A stretch of 64,000 nucleotides of DNA, from NCBI RefSeq assembly GCF_025548555.1, contig NZ_JAJLPA010000017.1, positions 1 through 64,000 of the forward strand, given 5' to 3'. A program made the position numbers and the translations under genes. Origin of the DNA: Sphingomonas sp. A2-49 (GTDB taxonomy: Bacteria > Pseudomonadota > Alphaproteobacteria > Sphingomonadales > Sphingomonadaceae). This document shows positions 44,849 to 53,644 of the stretch, in pieces (position 1 is the first letter of the stretch; every line of letters begins with the position of its first letter). The notes beneath the pieces are model-generated. The model worked only from the letters and a program-made list of their open reading frames with translations, had not been told where the DNA came from and searched no databases.

Positions 44849-46336
44849 ATGACCACCACGACTGCCACGACGAGCACCCCGACGCCGACGGCCACGACGA
44901 CCGCCGGCGTCACCAAGAATGCCGCGCAGAGCATCCTCACCTCGCTCAACACCGGGTCGGGCGTCGACACAGCCTCGCTGGTCACCTCGCTGGTCCAGGC
45001 GCAATTCGCGGCCAAGACCGCGGCGCTGAACGCCCGCAGCACCGCACTCACCACCCAGATTTCCGCGACCAGCACGCTCAAGGGCACGATCGCCAATTTC
45101 TCGACCGCGCTCGGCACGCTCACCGGCGGCGGCACGTTGCAGACGCAGCCGGTCAGCTCGAACGCCTCCGTCCTGTCCGCCTCCGCGATCAGCGGCGCGA
45201 AGGTCGGGGCGCTCACCTCCAGCATCACCGTGTCCGCCCTCGCCTCCGCGCAGGGCGCGCGCTCGGCGGCCATCGCCGACCGGACCGCGACGATCGCCAC
45301 CGGCACGCTGACGCTGACGCTGGGCACCGCGACCTACAACGCCGACGGCACCGCGATGACGGGCTTCGCCGCCGGCAGCGCGCCCGCGGTATCGATCGAC
45401 GTCGGCACCGGCAGCCTCGACAGCATCGCCGCGGCGATCAACGCGGCCAAGGCCGGCGTCACCGCCAGCATCATCACCGATCAGGACGGCAAGGCCGTGC
45501 TGTCGCTGAAGGGCACCACCGGATCGGCGCAGGCGTTCACGCTGAAGGCCGACGACGGCGCCAGCCCGCTCGCGCAGTTCGACGTCGGGGTCGGCAGCGG
45601 CACGCTGACCGGTACCGCCGCCAATGCCCAGCTCACCATCGACGGCATCGCCGTGCAGCGCGGCAGCAATACGATCAGCGACCTGGTGACCGGGGTGAAG
45701 CTGCAACTGAACGCCGTGTCGCCGACCCCGGTGACGCTGGCCAGCACACGACCGACCAGCGCGCTGTCGCAGGCGGTCAGCGACTTCGTCGAAACCTACA
45801 ACCAGGTCTACGCCAGCGCGAAGTCGCTGACCGATCCGATCAACGGCGACCTGAAGACGGATCCGGCGGCCAAGACGCTGCTCCGCTCGCTTCAGACACT
45901 GACCACCAAGACGCTGACCTCGAGCGCCACGGCGGGTGCACCGACGACGCTGGCGCAGCTCGGCGTGTCGACCAACCGCGACGGCACGCTGACGGTCAAT
46001 GCCGATACGCTGGGCAAGACGGTCGCCGCCTATCCCGACGAGGTCGAGGCGATGTTCGCGACGACGTCGGGCAACGCGCTGGGCCTGAACAGCGCGCTCG
46101 GCGGCATTTCGCTCGCCGCGTCGAGCAGCCTGTTCGGCCTCGGCGCGTCGTCCGCGCGCTACACCAAGGCACAGACGGCGCTGGCGACCGAGCAGGACAA
46201 GATCACGACGCAGTCGGATGCGATGTCGACCCGGCTGACGCAGCAATTCTCGAGCATGAACAGCAAGGTGTCCGCCTACAAGGCGACCCAGACGTTCCTG
46301 GAAAACCAGATCAAGGCGTGGAATTCGAGCAAGTAA
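44849..46336 (+). CDS. fliD: Flagellar filament cap protein FliD
   Basis: Secreted cap/hook-associated protein 2 (495 aa). The N-terminal FliD domain has NTGSGVDTASLVTSLVQAQFAAKTAALNARSTAL; the C-terminal helices (from about 300, SQAVSDFVETYNQVYASAKS to the end) form the coiled coil that sits on the filament. A Thr/Ala-rich start of ~20 residues precedes the domain. Coupled to fliS by TAATG. Confidence 0.95.
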   Translation: MTTTTATTSTPTPTATTTAGVTKNAAQSILTSLNTGSGVDTASLVTSLVQAQFAAKTAALNARSTALTTQISATSTLKGTIANFSTALGTLTGGGTLQTQPVSSNASVLSASAISGAKVGALTSSITVSALASAQGARSAAIADRTATIATGTLTLTLGTATYNADGTAMTGFAAGSAPAVSIDVGTGSLDSIAAAINAAKAGVTASIITDQDGKAVLSLKGTTGSAQAFTLKADDGASPLAQFDVGVGSGTLTGTAANAQLTIDGIAVQRGSNTISDLVTGVKLQLNAVSPTPVTLASTRPTSALSQAVSDFVETYNQVYASAKSLTDPINGDLKTDPAAKTLLRSLQTLTTKTLTSSATAGAPTTLAQLGVSTNRDGTLTVNADTLGKTVAAYPDEVEAMFATTSGNALGLNSALGGISLAASSSLFGLGASSARYTKAQTALATEQDKITTQSDAMSTRLTQQFSSMNSKVSAYKATQTFLENQIKAWNSSK

Positions 46337-46734
46337 TGGCATACGCAACCCTGCTCTCGGGCGACCCCTACGCCACCTATCGCCAGATCGACGTCGTCGG
46401 CCGCACCGCCGAGGCGCAGGGCCCCGGACTCGTCCAGCTGCTATATGAGGAAGTCGTCTCCGCGCTGCGCGCCGCCGCCTGGGCGGTCGAGCACAGCCAG
46501 CTGCGCACCAAGAGCGAACGCGTGACGCGCGCGACCGCGATCCTGTTCGCGCTCGAATCCGGGCTCGATTTCGAACACGGCGGCGACGTGTCGCAAACGC
46601 TGGCGCGGCTCTACGCCGGTATCCGCCGGTCGATCGTCGACGCGTCGGTCGGCACCGATCCCCGCCCGTTCCGCGACGCGGCGAGCAGCCTCAGCGAGAT
46701 CGCCGACGCCTGGCGGACGGCGGCCTCCGCCTGA
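46336..46734 (+). CDS. fliS: Flagellin export chaperone FliS
   Basis: A 132-aa helical chaperone that keeps flagellin unpolymerised. The YRQIDVVGRTAEAQGPGLVQLLYEEVVSALRAA start and the four-helix pattern are typical. The start ATG overlaps the fliD stop by one base. Last gene of the flagellar block in this window. Confidence 0.94.
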   Translation: MAYATLLSGDPYATYRQIDVVGRTAEAQGPGLVQLLYEEVVSALRAAAWAVEHSQLRTKSERVTRATAILFALESGLDFEHGGDVSQTLARLYAGIRRSIVDASVGTDPRPFRDAASSLSEIADAWRTAASA

Positions 46735-46740
46735 CCCCCC

Positions 46741-46769
46741 GCGGCGGCCGTCCGATCGCGCGCCGCCGC
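46741..46769. terminator. Possible terminator between fliS and corA-like gene
   Basis: GCGGCGGC and GCCGCCGC can pair across a 13-base loop in the convergent gap, followed by GTTATT on the plus strand. Weak by loop size. Confidence 0.35.
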
Positions 46770-46771
46770 CG

Positions 46772-47725
46772 TTATTGCGAGAACCAGCGCTGCTGGACGA
46801 AATAGGCGATCACGCCGACCGTGATCGTACCGCACAGCCCCATGATCGCGTCGAACGCCCACGGCTCCTGCGCATAGGGCAGGTGCGCGACGTTCATCCC
46901 GTACAGCCCGGTGATGAAGGTCAGCGGCAGGAACACCATCGCCACGATCGAGATGACCAGCGAGCGGCTGTCGATCTGTTCGCTGCGCAGGTCGGTCAGC
47001 GCCTCGTGCATCAGCGACGCGCGCTCGCGGATCGATTCCAGTTCCTCGACCATGCGCGCGGCGCGATCGGCCGCGGTGGCGAGGTGGCGCCGATCGTCGT
47101 CGGCAAGCCAGCCGCCGGGCAACGCGCCGAGCTTTTCCAGCGCCGCGCGCTGCGGGGCGAGGAACCGGCGGTAGCCGATCGCCGCCACGCGCACGCGCGT
47201 CACCGCGCGGCGCAGGTCGAAGATGCGGTTGGCGTCGAGCCGCTCCTCGCAATCGTCGAGTTCGTCGCCGAGGTCGGCGACATGCGGGTCGAGGTCGCTG
47301 GTGATCGCGGTCGCCACCGCCGCGATGAAATCGCCCGGATCGACGATGTCGCCCTTCTCCACGTCCTTTTCGACCTGCGCGATGCCGATCAGCGGCCGGC
47401 GCGACACCGAATAGACGCGGCCCCGGATCGCCCAGATCCGCACCGAGGCGAGCGGGTCGCCCGACGCCATCTCTTCCGACGAACGCCCGCGCAGGTTGAG
47501 CAGCGCGCCGTCCTCGAACGCCTCGCAGCGCGGCCGCGTCTCGGTCGCGGTCAGCGCGTCGACGACGTAATCGTCGAGCCGCGCCGCATCCCGCAGCCAC
47601 GCCTGCGCATCCTCCTCGTTGGTGGTGAGGTGCACCCAAACGAAGTCGGCGGTGCAGGACAGCGCCTCCTTCACGGCGACACGATCGACCTGACCGCCGC
47701 TCACCCGATAGCCGAAACCGCTCAT
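46772..47725 (-). CDS. CorA-family divalent cation transporter
   Basis: A 317-aa CorA/ZntB-type channel. A long cytoplasmic domain, rich in charged helices, is followed by two C-terminal membrane helices with the ion-selective YGMN motif between them. This C-terminal GMN layout is diagnostic. Magnesium, cobalt or zinc could be the substrate. Start ATG 47725 overlaps the stop of the siroheme-synthase-like gene. Confidence 0.9.
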   Translation of the reverse strand: MSGFGYRVSGGQVDRVAVKEALSCTADFVWVHLTTNEEDAQAWLRDAARLDDYVVDALTATETRPRCEAFEDGALLNLRGRSSEEMASGDPLASVRIWAIRGRVYSVSRRPLIGIAQVEKDVEKGDIVDPGDFIAAVATAITSDLDPHVADLGDELDDCEERLDANRIFDLRRAVTRVRVAAIGYRRFLAPQRAALEKLGALPGGWLADDDRRHLATAADRAARMVEELESIRERASLMHEALTDLRSEQIDSRSLVISIVAMVFLPLTFITGLYGMNVAHLPYAQEPWAFDAIMGLCGTITVGVIAYFVQQRWFSQ

Positions 47726-48483
47726 GCCAGCGCCACCTCGACCGTCAGGCCCCCGTGCGGCGGGGCGGCGGCGTCCCACGGTTCGCGCGCGGCATCGGCC
47801 CTCGCGCGGTCGAGGATCGCCGCCGGCACGCCCGGATGGTGCAGCACGCGGTCGGCGTTGGCGAGCGCGCGCGCGTCGCGCAGGGTCAGGTCGTCGGGGT
47901 CGGCGGAGGCGAGCACGATCCGGACGTGGCCGGTGGCGCGCGGCCGGTCCCCGGCCAGCCAGCGCGCGACGTCGGGATCGTCGCGCAGGGGATCGAGCGG
48001 ACCGCCGGCGGCCATCGCCGCCCCCAGCGCGCGGCGGCGCGTGCCGCCATCGGGATAGCGTTGCCGCAGCGCCGATCGCGCCGCCTGCAACCCCTCGGCC
48101 AGCGCACCCAGCCCGGCGGGCAGCAACGCCTCCAGCCGCTGGCGCAGCGCCGCCGCCAGCCCGGCCGACACGCCGCCGGTGCCGATCGCGATCAGCACCG
48201 GCGCGCGATCGACGATCGCGGGCGTGGTGAAGTCGCAATGGTCGGGCCGGTCGACCGCGTTGACCAGCAGCCCGCGGGCCTTCAGCCGCGCCACCGCCGC
48301 CAGCGCCGCATCCTCGTCCTCGATCGCGACGATGGCCAGCGCCGCCACCGCATCCTCGCCGACGATCGTCGCGCCGGCGCGTTCGAGCAGGCGGCGCTTG
48401 GCATCGGCGGCCTCCCCCTCGCCGAGCAGGATCACCGCGCGGCCCGCCAGCCGCACGAACAGCGGCAGGCTGTGCAGCGTCAC
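47722..48483 (-). CDS. Precorrin-2 dehydrogenase / siroheme synthase-like with degenerate SUMT remnant
   Basis: A 253-aa protein. The first ~190 residues match the CysG N-terminal half: a Rossmann nucleotide-binding start (GRAVILLGEGEAADAKRRLLERAGA), NAVDRPDHCDFTTPAIVDRAP with the catalytic Asp, and TGGVSAGLAAALRQRLE. This oxidises precorrin-2 to sirohydrochlorin and may chelate iron. The last ~50 residues (from GHVRIV) resemble the first strands of uroporphyrinogen methyltransferase, but GAGPGDP is changed to ASADPDD and the domain stops there. It starts with GTG, coupled to the lysA stop (GTGA). Confidence 0.8.
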   Translation of the reverse strand: MTLHSLPLFVRLAGRAVILLGEGEAADAKRRLLERAGATIVGEDAVAALAIVAIEDEDAALAAVARLKARGLLVNAVDRPDHCDFTTPAIVDRAPVLIAIGTGGVSAGLAAALRQRLEALLPAGLGALAEGLQAARSALRQRYPDGGTRRRALGAAMAAGGPLDPLRDDPDVARWLAGDRPRATGHVRIVLASADPDDLTLRDARALANADRVLHHPGVPAAILDRARADAAREPWDAAAPPHGGLTVEVALA

Positions 48484-49757
48484 CGTGCCGGCGCCCCGGG
48501 GGTCAGCCATTCGGGCACGCGCTCGGCGGCCAGGATCGTCTCCGGCTCGATCCGGTCCGCGACCACCGCGAAGCGGTCTCCGTCGACCAGCACTTCGGGC
48601 ACCAGCGCGCGGCTGTTGTAGGTCGAGGCCATCGTCGCGCCATAGGCGCCCGCGGTGCGGAACACGGCAAGGTCGCCGCTCTTCACCGTGTCGATCTCGC
48701 GCCCCATCGCGAAGGTATCGCCGCTCTCGCACACCGGGCCGGCGATGTTGGCGGTCATCCGGCCGCCGTCGGGCGTCACGGCGGCGAAATCGTGCCACGC
48801 ATCGTACAGCGCGGGGCGGGCGAGGTCGTTCATCGCCGCATCGACGATCACATAGGGATTGGCGACGCCCGGCTTGACCCAGATCACCTCGGTCAGCAGC
48901 ACGCCCGCGTTGCCGGCGATGACGCGGCCGGGTTCGAACATCAGCTCGACGTCCCAGCCCGCGGTGACGCGCGCGACCATCGCGCCATAGTCCGCCGGGC
49001 TCGGCAGCACGTCGCCCGCCTTGTACGGCACGCCGAGCCCGCCGCCCAGGTCGACGCGGGTGATCGCATGGCCGGCGGCGCGCAGGTCGGCGACCAGCGT
49101 GCCGATGCGGCGGTACGCCTCCTCCAGCCGCGACAGGTCGGCGAGCTGGCTGCCGATGTGACAGGCGACGCCGGTGAGCGCGAGGCCGTCGAGCGGCGCC
49201 AGCCGGTCGAACATCGCCGGCGCCTGGTCGATCGGCACGCCGAACTTGTTCTCGGCGCGCCCGGTCGAGATCTTGGCATGGGTCCCGGCATCGACGTCGG
49301 GGTTGACGCGCAGCGTCGCGGGCGCGCGCCTGCCCTTCGCATGCGCGATGGCGGCGAGGACGACGCCCTCTTCCTCCAGCTCCAGATTGAACTGGCCGAT
49401 GCCCTCGTCGATGCCGCGCGCCAGTTCGGCGCGGGTCTTGCCGACGCCCGAGAACACGATGTCCGCGGCCGGGATCCCGGCGGCGAGCGCGCGCGCCATC
49501 TCGCCGCCCGACACGACGTCGGCGCCATAGCCTTCCTCGGCGAGGACGCGGAGCACGGCGAGGTTGGGGTTGGCCTTGATCGCATAGGCCAGATGGACGC
49601 GATCGAGATCCTTCAACCCGTCGCGGAACACCTGCGCGTGGCGGCGGAAGGTCGCGGTGGAATAGACGTAGACGGGCGTGCCCACCGCCTCCGCGATGCG
49701 CGGCATCGGCACGTCCTCGCAATGAAGCACGCCGTCGCGATAGTCGAAATGGTTCAT
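48480..49757 (-). CDS. lysA: Diaminopimelate decarboxylase
   Basis: PLP enzyme (425 aa) making L-lysine from meso-DAP. Lys61 in YAIKANPN binds PLP; GGGLGVPY, FEPGRVIAGNAG, and the CESGDTFAMGRE dimer-interface Cys all fit. It lies between a small lipoprotein gene and the siroheme-synthase-like gene; the order argH-lipoprotein-lysA is common in proteobacteria. Confidence 0.97.
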   Translation of the reverse strand: MNHFDYRDGVLHCEDVPMPRIAEAVGTPVYVYSTATFRRHAQVFRDGLKDLDRVHLAYAIKANPNLAVLRVLAEEGYGADVVSGGEMARALAAGIPAADIVFSGVGKTRAELARGIDEGIGQFNLELEEEGVVLAAIAHAKGRRAPATLRVNPDVDAGTHAKISTGRAENKFGVPIDQAPAMFDRLAPLDGLALTGVACHIGSQLADLSRLEEAYRRIGTLVADLRAAGHAITRVDLGGGLGVPYKAGDVLPSPADYGAMVARVTAGWDVELMFEPGRVIAGNAGVLLTEVIWVKPGVANPYVIVDAAMNDLARPALYDAWHDFAAVTPDGGRMTANIAGPVCESGDTFAMGREIDTVKSGDLAVFRTAGAYGATMASTYNSRALVPEVLVDGDRFAVVADRIEPETILAAERVPEWLTPGAPAR

Positions 49758-49767
49758 CGGATCCGGA

Positions 49768-50004
49768 TCAGTTCGGAGGAAGGTCGAATTCGTCGCTGCG
49801 CCGCTGCTCGGAATTCTTCAGCAGCTCGTCGCTGCGCTGCGGGCGCTGCTGCGTCGTCGGGGTGAGCAATTGCGCCGGCGTCGGCGTCGCCTTCGCGCCA
49901 TAGGGGGCGACGGGCAGCGACGCGCCCTCGGCCGGCTGCAACTGCTTGGCCGCGCCGCATCCGGCGAGCGCCAGCAGCAGGGACAGGGCGATCGGGCGTT
50001 TCAT
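49768..50004 (-). CDS. Small lipoprotein (LptM-like position)
   Basis: A 78-aa predicted lipoprotein. The signal peptide ends LLLALAGCG, a lipobox with Cys16. The mature part is hydrophilic and Gln/Arg/Pro-rich. Placement between argH and lysA matches LptM (formerly YifL), which helps LptD mature, but the mature sequence shares little with it. The ATG at 50004 overlaps the argH stop (TGATG); a GTG at 50007 is possible. Confidence 0.75.
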   Translation of the reverse strand: MKRPIALSLLLALAGCGAAKQLQPAEGASLPVAPYGAKATPTPAQLLTPTTQQRPQRSDELLKNSEQRRSDEFDLPPN

Positions 50005-51386
50005 CACAGCGTCTCCCGCGCCGCGGCGATCGCGGCGCGCACGTTGGCGGGGGCGGTGCCGCCGAAGCTGGTGCGGCTGGCGACCGAGGCGTCGACCGAC
50101 AGCACGTCGTACAGGCTTTCGTTCACGCGCGGATCGATCGCCTGGAATTCGTCATAGGCCAGCTGGTCGAGACGGACGCCCAGTTCCTCGGCGCGCCTGA
50201 CCGCACGGCCGGTGACGTGATGCGCCTCGCGGAACGGCAGCCCCGCCTCGCGCACCAGCCAGTCGGCGAAGTCGGTCGCGGTGGCGAAGCCCGATTCGGC
50301 GAGGCCGCGCATCCGGTCGGTGCGGAACGTCGCGCTGGCGATCATCCCCGTCATCGCCGCGATCGACAGGCCGAGCAGGTCGTGGCACTCGAACACCGGC
50401 GGCTTGTCGTCCTGCATGTCCTTCGAATAGGCGAGCGGCAGGCCCTTCATCGTCACCATCAGCGCGGTCTGGCAGCCCATGATCCGCCCGGCATGGCCGC
50501 GCACCAGTTCGGCGGCGTCCGGGTTGCGCTTCTGCGGCATGATCGAGCTGCCGGTCGACCATTGGTCGCTGAGCGCGACGAAGCCGAACGGCTGCGACGC
50601 CCACAGCACGAATTCCTCGGCCAGCCGGCTGAGGTGAAGCGCCGTCTGCGTGGCGCAGGTCAGGTAATCGATCGCGAAGTCGCGGTCGCTCACCGCATCC
50701 AGGCTGTTGCGCGTCGGCCCGTCGAAGCCGAGCGCGGCGGCCGTCATCCGCCGGTCGAGCGGAAAGCTGGTCCCCGCGAGCGCCGCCGAGCCGAGCGGGC
50801 ACAAGTTCATCCGCGCGCGCGCATCGCGGAAACGCGACACGTCGCGCGCCACCATCTCGACATAGGCCATCAGGTGGTGGCCCAGCGTCACCGGCTGCGC
50901 CGATTGCAGGTGGGTGAAGCCCGGCATCACCGCATCGGCATGCTCCTCCGCCCGCGCCAGCAGCGCCGCGGTCAGCTCGCCGAGCGCGGCGAGCACCTCG
51001 TCGATCGCGTCGCGCACCCACAGCCGGAAATCGGTCGCGACCTGATCGTTGCGCGAGCGCGCGGTGTGCAGCCGGCCCGCGACCGGGCCGATCCGCTCCG
51101 CCAGCTTCGCCTCGGTCAGCATGTGGATGTCTTCGAGCGCCAGATCCTCCGGCACCCCGTTTGCGGCATAGTCCGCCGCGACCGCATCGAGCCCGGCGTC
51201 GATCGCCGCCGCATCCGCGGCCGATACGATCCCCTGCTGCGCCAGCATCGCGACATGCGCCTTCGATCCGGCGATATCCTGTCGCCACATTCGCTTGTCG
51301 AACGGGATCGATGCATTAATCTCGCGCATCACCGCCGCCGGGCCCTCGGCAAACCTGCCGCCCCACATCGAATTGGAACCGCTCAT
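50004..51386 (-). CDS. argH: Argininosuccinate lyase
   Basis: Cytosolic arginine-biosynthesis enzyme (460 aa) splitting argininosuccinate into arginine and fumarate. It starts [16 protein letters not shown] and shows [29 protein letters not shown], and the signature [12 protein letters not shown] with the catalytic Ser. Its start codon overlaps, on the opposite strand, the ATG of the TlpA-type lipoprotein gene. Confidence 0.97.
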   Translation of the reverse strand: MSGSNSMWGGRFAEGPAAVMREINASIPFDKRMWRQDIAGSKAHVAMLAQQGIVSAADAAAIDAGLDAVAADYAANGVPEDLALEDIHMLTEAKLAERIGPVAGRLHTARSRNDQVATDFRLWVRDAIDEVLAALGELTAALLARAEEHADAVMPGFTHLQSAQPVTLGHHLMAYVEMVARDVSRFRDARARMNLCPLGSAALAGTSFPLDRRMTAAALGFDGPTRNSLDAVSDRDFAIDYLTCATQTALHLSRLAEEFVLWASQPFGFVALSDQWSTGSSIMPQKRNPDAAELVRGHAGRIMGCQTALMVTMKGLPLAYSKDMQDDKPPVFECHDLLGLSIAAMTGMIASATFRTDRMRGLAESGFATATDFADWLVREAGLPFREAHHVTGRAVRRAEELGVRLDQLAYDEFQAIDPRVNESLYDVLSVDASVASRTSFGGTAPANVRAAIAAARETL

Positions 51387-51981
51387 GTCCCTGCCGCCCG
51401 TCTTTCCGGCCTCGTCTGCGCGCGTCGCGATCGTCTGTCTCCTGGCGCTGGCCGCCGCGGGTTGCGATAGGCAAAGCCAGCCGGCCGCACAAGCGAACGT
51501 GAGTGCGCCCTCCGCGGACGAGGCGACGGGCACCTCCTCCACCGCGCTGGTCGGCGTCGATCGCAGCCATAAGGGCGCGGCCACGCCGACGACCACGTTC
51601 AAGGACGCCGCGGGCAAGCCGACGACCCTCGCCGCGTTCCGCGGCAAGCCGGTGCTCGTCAACCTGTGGGCGACGTGGTGCGGGCCGTGCGTCGCCGAAC
51701 TGCCGACGCTGGAGGCGCTGGCGAAGCGCGGCACGATCCGCGTCGCCGCGATCAGCCAGGACACGCAGGCCGCGGCCAAGGTGCCGGGCTTCCTGAAGGC
51801 CCATGGCGCGCCGTCGCTGACGCCCTATCTCGACGATACGATGGCGCTGTCGCTCGGCTGGAACGCGAACCTGCCGACCACGATCCTGTTCGATTCGGCG
51901 GGGCGCGAGGTGTGGCGCTGGAACGGCGGCAACGACTGGAACGGCGCGGCGGCGGCGAAACTGATCGCCGAGGCGCGCTGA
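51385..51981 (+). CDS. TlpA-like thioredoxin-fold lipoprotein
   Basis: A 198-aa periplasmic disulfide reductase anchored by lipid. The N-terminal signal ends LAAAGC (Cys27), then a ~40-residue linker, then a thioredoxin fold with WATWCGPC (Cys99, Cys102). Such TlpA/ResA-type proteins reduce cytochrome or oxidase-maturation cysteines. The ATG at 51385 shares bases with the divergent argH start, so each promoter must lie in the other's coding sequence. Confidence 0.9.
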   Translation: MSLPPVFPASSARVAIVCLLALAAAGCDRQSQPAAQANVSAPSADEATGTSSTALVGVDRSHKGAATPTTTFKDAAGKPTTLAAFRGKPVLVNLWATWCGPCVAELPTLEALAKRGTIRVAAISQDTQAAAKVPGFLKAHGAPSLTPYLDDTMALSLGWNANLPTTILFDSAGREVWRWNGGNDWNGAAAAKLIAEAR

Positions 51982-51985
51982 CCGC

Positions 51986-52537
51986 TCACCCGGGCCGCAC
52001 GTCGTCGCTCGCCACCACCCGCGCGATCTGCGGCAGGATGTGGCGGATCGCGAAGTCGTGCAGTTCGGCGGAGCGCGACGTGCAGGCATCCTCGACGATC
52101 ACGACGTCGTAGGACAGCTCCCACGCGCTGCGCGCCGTCGATTCGACGCCGAAATTGGTCGCGATCCCGGCGATCACCACCGTCGTCACGCCGCGCCGGC
52201 GCAGGTGGAGGTCGAGATCGGTGCCGGTGAACGCGCCCCAATGGTGCTTCAGCACGACGATGTCGCCGTCCTGCCGCAGCCCCTCGACCAGTGCGCTGAA
52301 CGCCGGCGGCGTGCCCTCCGCCGGCAGCCGCGGCTGGTCGACGTTGCGGCTGGGCATCGTGTCCGGCGTGAAGCCGACATGGACCAGCACCACCGGTGCC
52401 CCCGCCGCGCGGAAGCGATCGGCGAGCGTCCGGCCCCGCGCGACGACGTCGGCGGCGGCGTGCGGGCCCTTGTCGCCGGCGACAATGCCGTCCTGCAGGT
52501 CGATGAGGATCAGGGCGGTGGTACGGGGATCGAGCAT
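51986..52537 (-). CDS. Isochorismatase-family hydrolase
   Basis: A 183-aa alpha/beta hydrolase of the isochorismatase-like fold. Asp13 (LIDLQDG) and Lys97 (LKHHWGAF) of the triad are present; the nucleophilic Cys expected in the ATNxCVEST segment is Gly130 (ATNFGVEST). True isochorismatases such as EntB and PhzD also lack that Cys, whereas nicotinamidase-type members need it, so reaction and substrate are open. It ends 4 bp after the convergent TlpA gene. Confidence 0.85.
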   Translation of the reverse strand: MLDPRTTALILIDLQDGIVAGDKGPHAAADVVARGRTLADRFRAAGAPVVLVHVGFTPDTMPSRNVDQPRLPAEGTPPAFSALVEGLRQDGDIVVLKHHWGAFTGTDLDLHLRRRGVTTVVIAGIATNFGVESTARSAWELSYDVVIVEDACTSRSAELHDFAIRHILPQIARVVASDDVRPG

Positions 52538-52543
52538 GGCGCC

Positions 52544-53365
52544 TCAACCGGCGGAGGCGGCTGGTGTTCCCTGTTCGCACGGCACCCAGATCGCCGAATC
52601 GGCATCACCGAAGGGCTCGGCCGCTCCCTCCAGCGCGGCGATGCCGACCCAGGCGCAGACGACGGCGTCGATCATGTCCTCCTGCGCCTTGCGCGCGACC
52701 CCGCCGGCATCGGCGGGCAGCACCGGCAGCGCTGCCGCGACCCCGTCGATCCGCGTCGCCAGCAGCGCCACGATCCGCGCCCATTCCGCGGCGAGCAGCA
52801 TGCGGCGCGCGGCGAGCGTCTCGTCCGGCCAATAGGTGCGCGTCTTGGACGCCTTGTACGGCAGCCGCCGCCGCGCCTGCGCCAGCACCACCAGCGCGGG
52901 ATGCGGATAGACCTCGATCAGCCCGCCGGCGCGCGCATCGCGGGTGCGCAGCGGATAGCCGGCGGCGGCGAATCCGGCACGCAGCCGGTCGCTGAGCGGC
53001 CCGGGCCGGACCGCGCTCGGCGAATGCGTCCCGCAATACCGACCGCCGAACGCCCGCGTGACCGCATTGTCCGACGCCCGCCGGCCGACGATCGGCGTCC
53101 GTGCCAGCGGCATGTCGATCGCCACCAGATCGACCTTCGTGCCCGCGAGCGACGCTGCCGCCGCCAGCAACGCCGGCGCATCGGGCAGCGATCCGCGCGG
53201 GCGCGCATCGGCGACCGCCTCCGCGCCTGCGACCGACGCGATGAAATGCTGATAGGACGGCGCCACCGCACGCAGTCGCCACCGCGCGCCCTCCCGTATC
53301 GCCAGCGCAACGCCGCTCGGCTGGCCGGCGGTCCACGCCGCATCGATCCCCAGCACGGCGGTCAT
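52544..53365 (-). CDS. DUF429 protein (RNase H-like)
   Basis: A 273-aa cytoplasmic protein of DUF429. The N-terminal LGIDAAW strand, DLVAIDMPLARTP with its conserved Asp, ASDNAVTRAFG, and VYPHPALVVL are family features predicted to adopt an RNase H-like fold. Function is not established. Upstream of the isochorismatase-like gene, 6 bp apart, so perhaps cotranscribed. Confidence 0.82.
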   Translation of the reverse strand: MTAVLGIDAAWTAGQPSGVALAIREGARWRLRAVAPSYQHFIASVAGAEAVADARPRGSLPDAPALLAAAASLAGTKVDLVAIDMPLARTPIVGRRASDNAVTRAFGGRYCGTHSPSAVRPGPLSDRLRAGFAAAGYPLRTRDARAGGLIEVYPHPALVVLAQARRRLPYKASKTRTYWPDETLAARRMLLAAEWARIVALLATRIDGVAAALPVLPADAGGVARKAQEDMIDAVVCAWVGIAALEGAAEPFGDADSAIWVPCEQGTPAASAG

Positions 53366-53419
53366 GCGGGCGGACTCAGCGGATCACGATGGGGGACGCT
53401 CGTCTGAGCGGGTGGTAAG

Positions 53420-53493
53420 TGGATGCCCGACAAGGACTCGAACCTTGATTGACGGAGTCAGAGTCCGCTCTCTTACCATTAGAGGATCGGGCA
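53420..53493 (-). tRNA. tRNA-Gln (anticodon CTG)
   Basis: The minus strand folds as a cloverleaf of 74 bases: acceptor TGCCCGA / TCGGGCA, anticodon stem GCGGA/TCCGT with loop CTCTGAC (anticodon CTG), T loop TTCGAGTC and an encoded CCA. No integrase or attachment repeat lies nearby. Confidence 0.96.
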
Positions 53494-53644
53494 ACGAGGA
53501 GGCGCGTTTAGGGGGCCCCGCCGGACCTGTCAACACGGCAAACGCGCCTCCGCTTGTCGCACGCCTCCACCCGCGCTACCTAGGGGGCAAGCACCGATCG
53601 GGTATCGTCCCGTGAGGCAGACAGAATAGAGAGTTACCACGGCG

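Noticed and set aside
46768..46775. A third GCCGTTAT like the sigma-28 -10 element, after fliS
   Set aside because: There is no TAAA-like -35 at 15 bp, and it overlaps the end of the convergent CorA-like gene.
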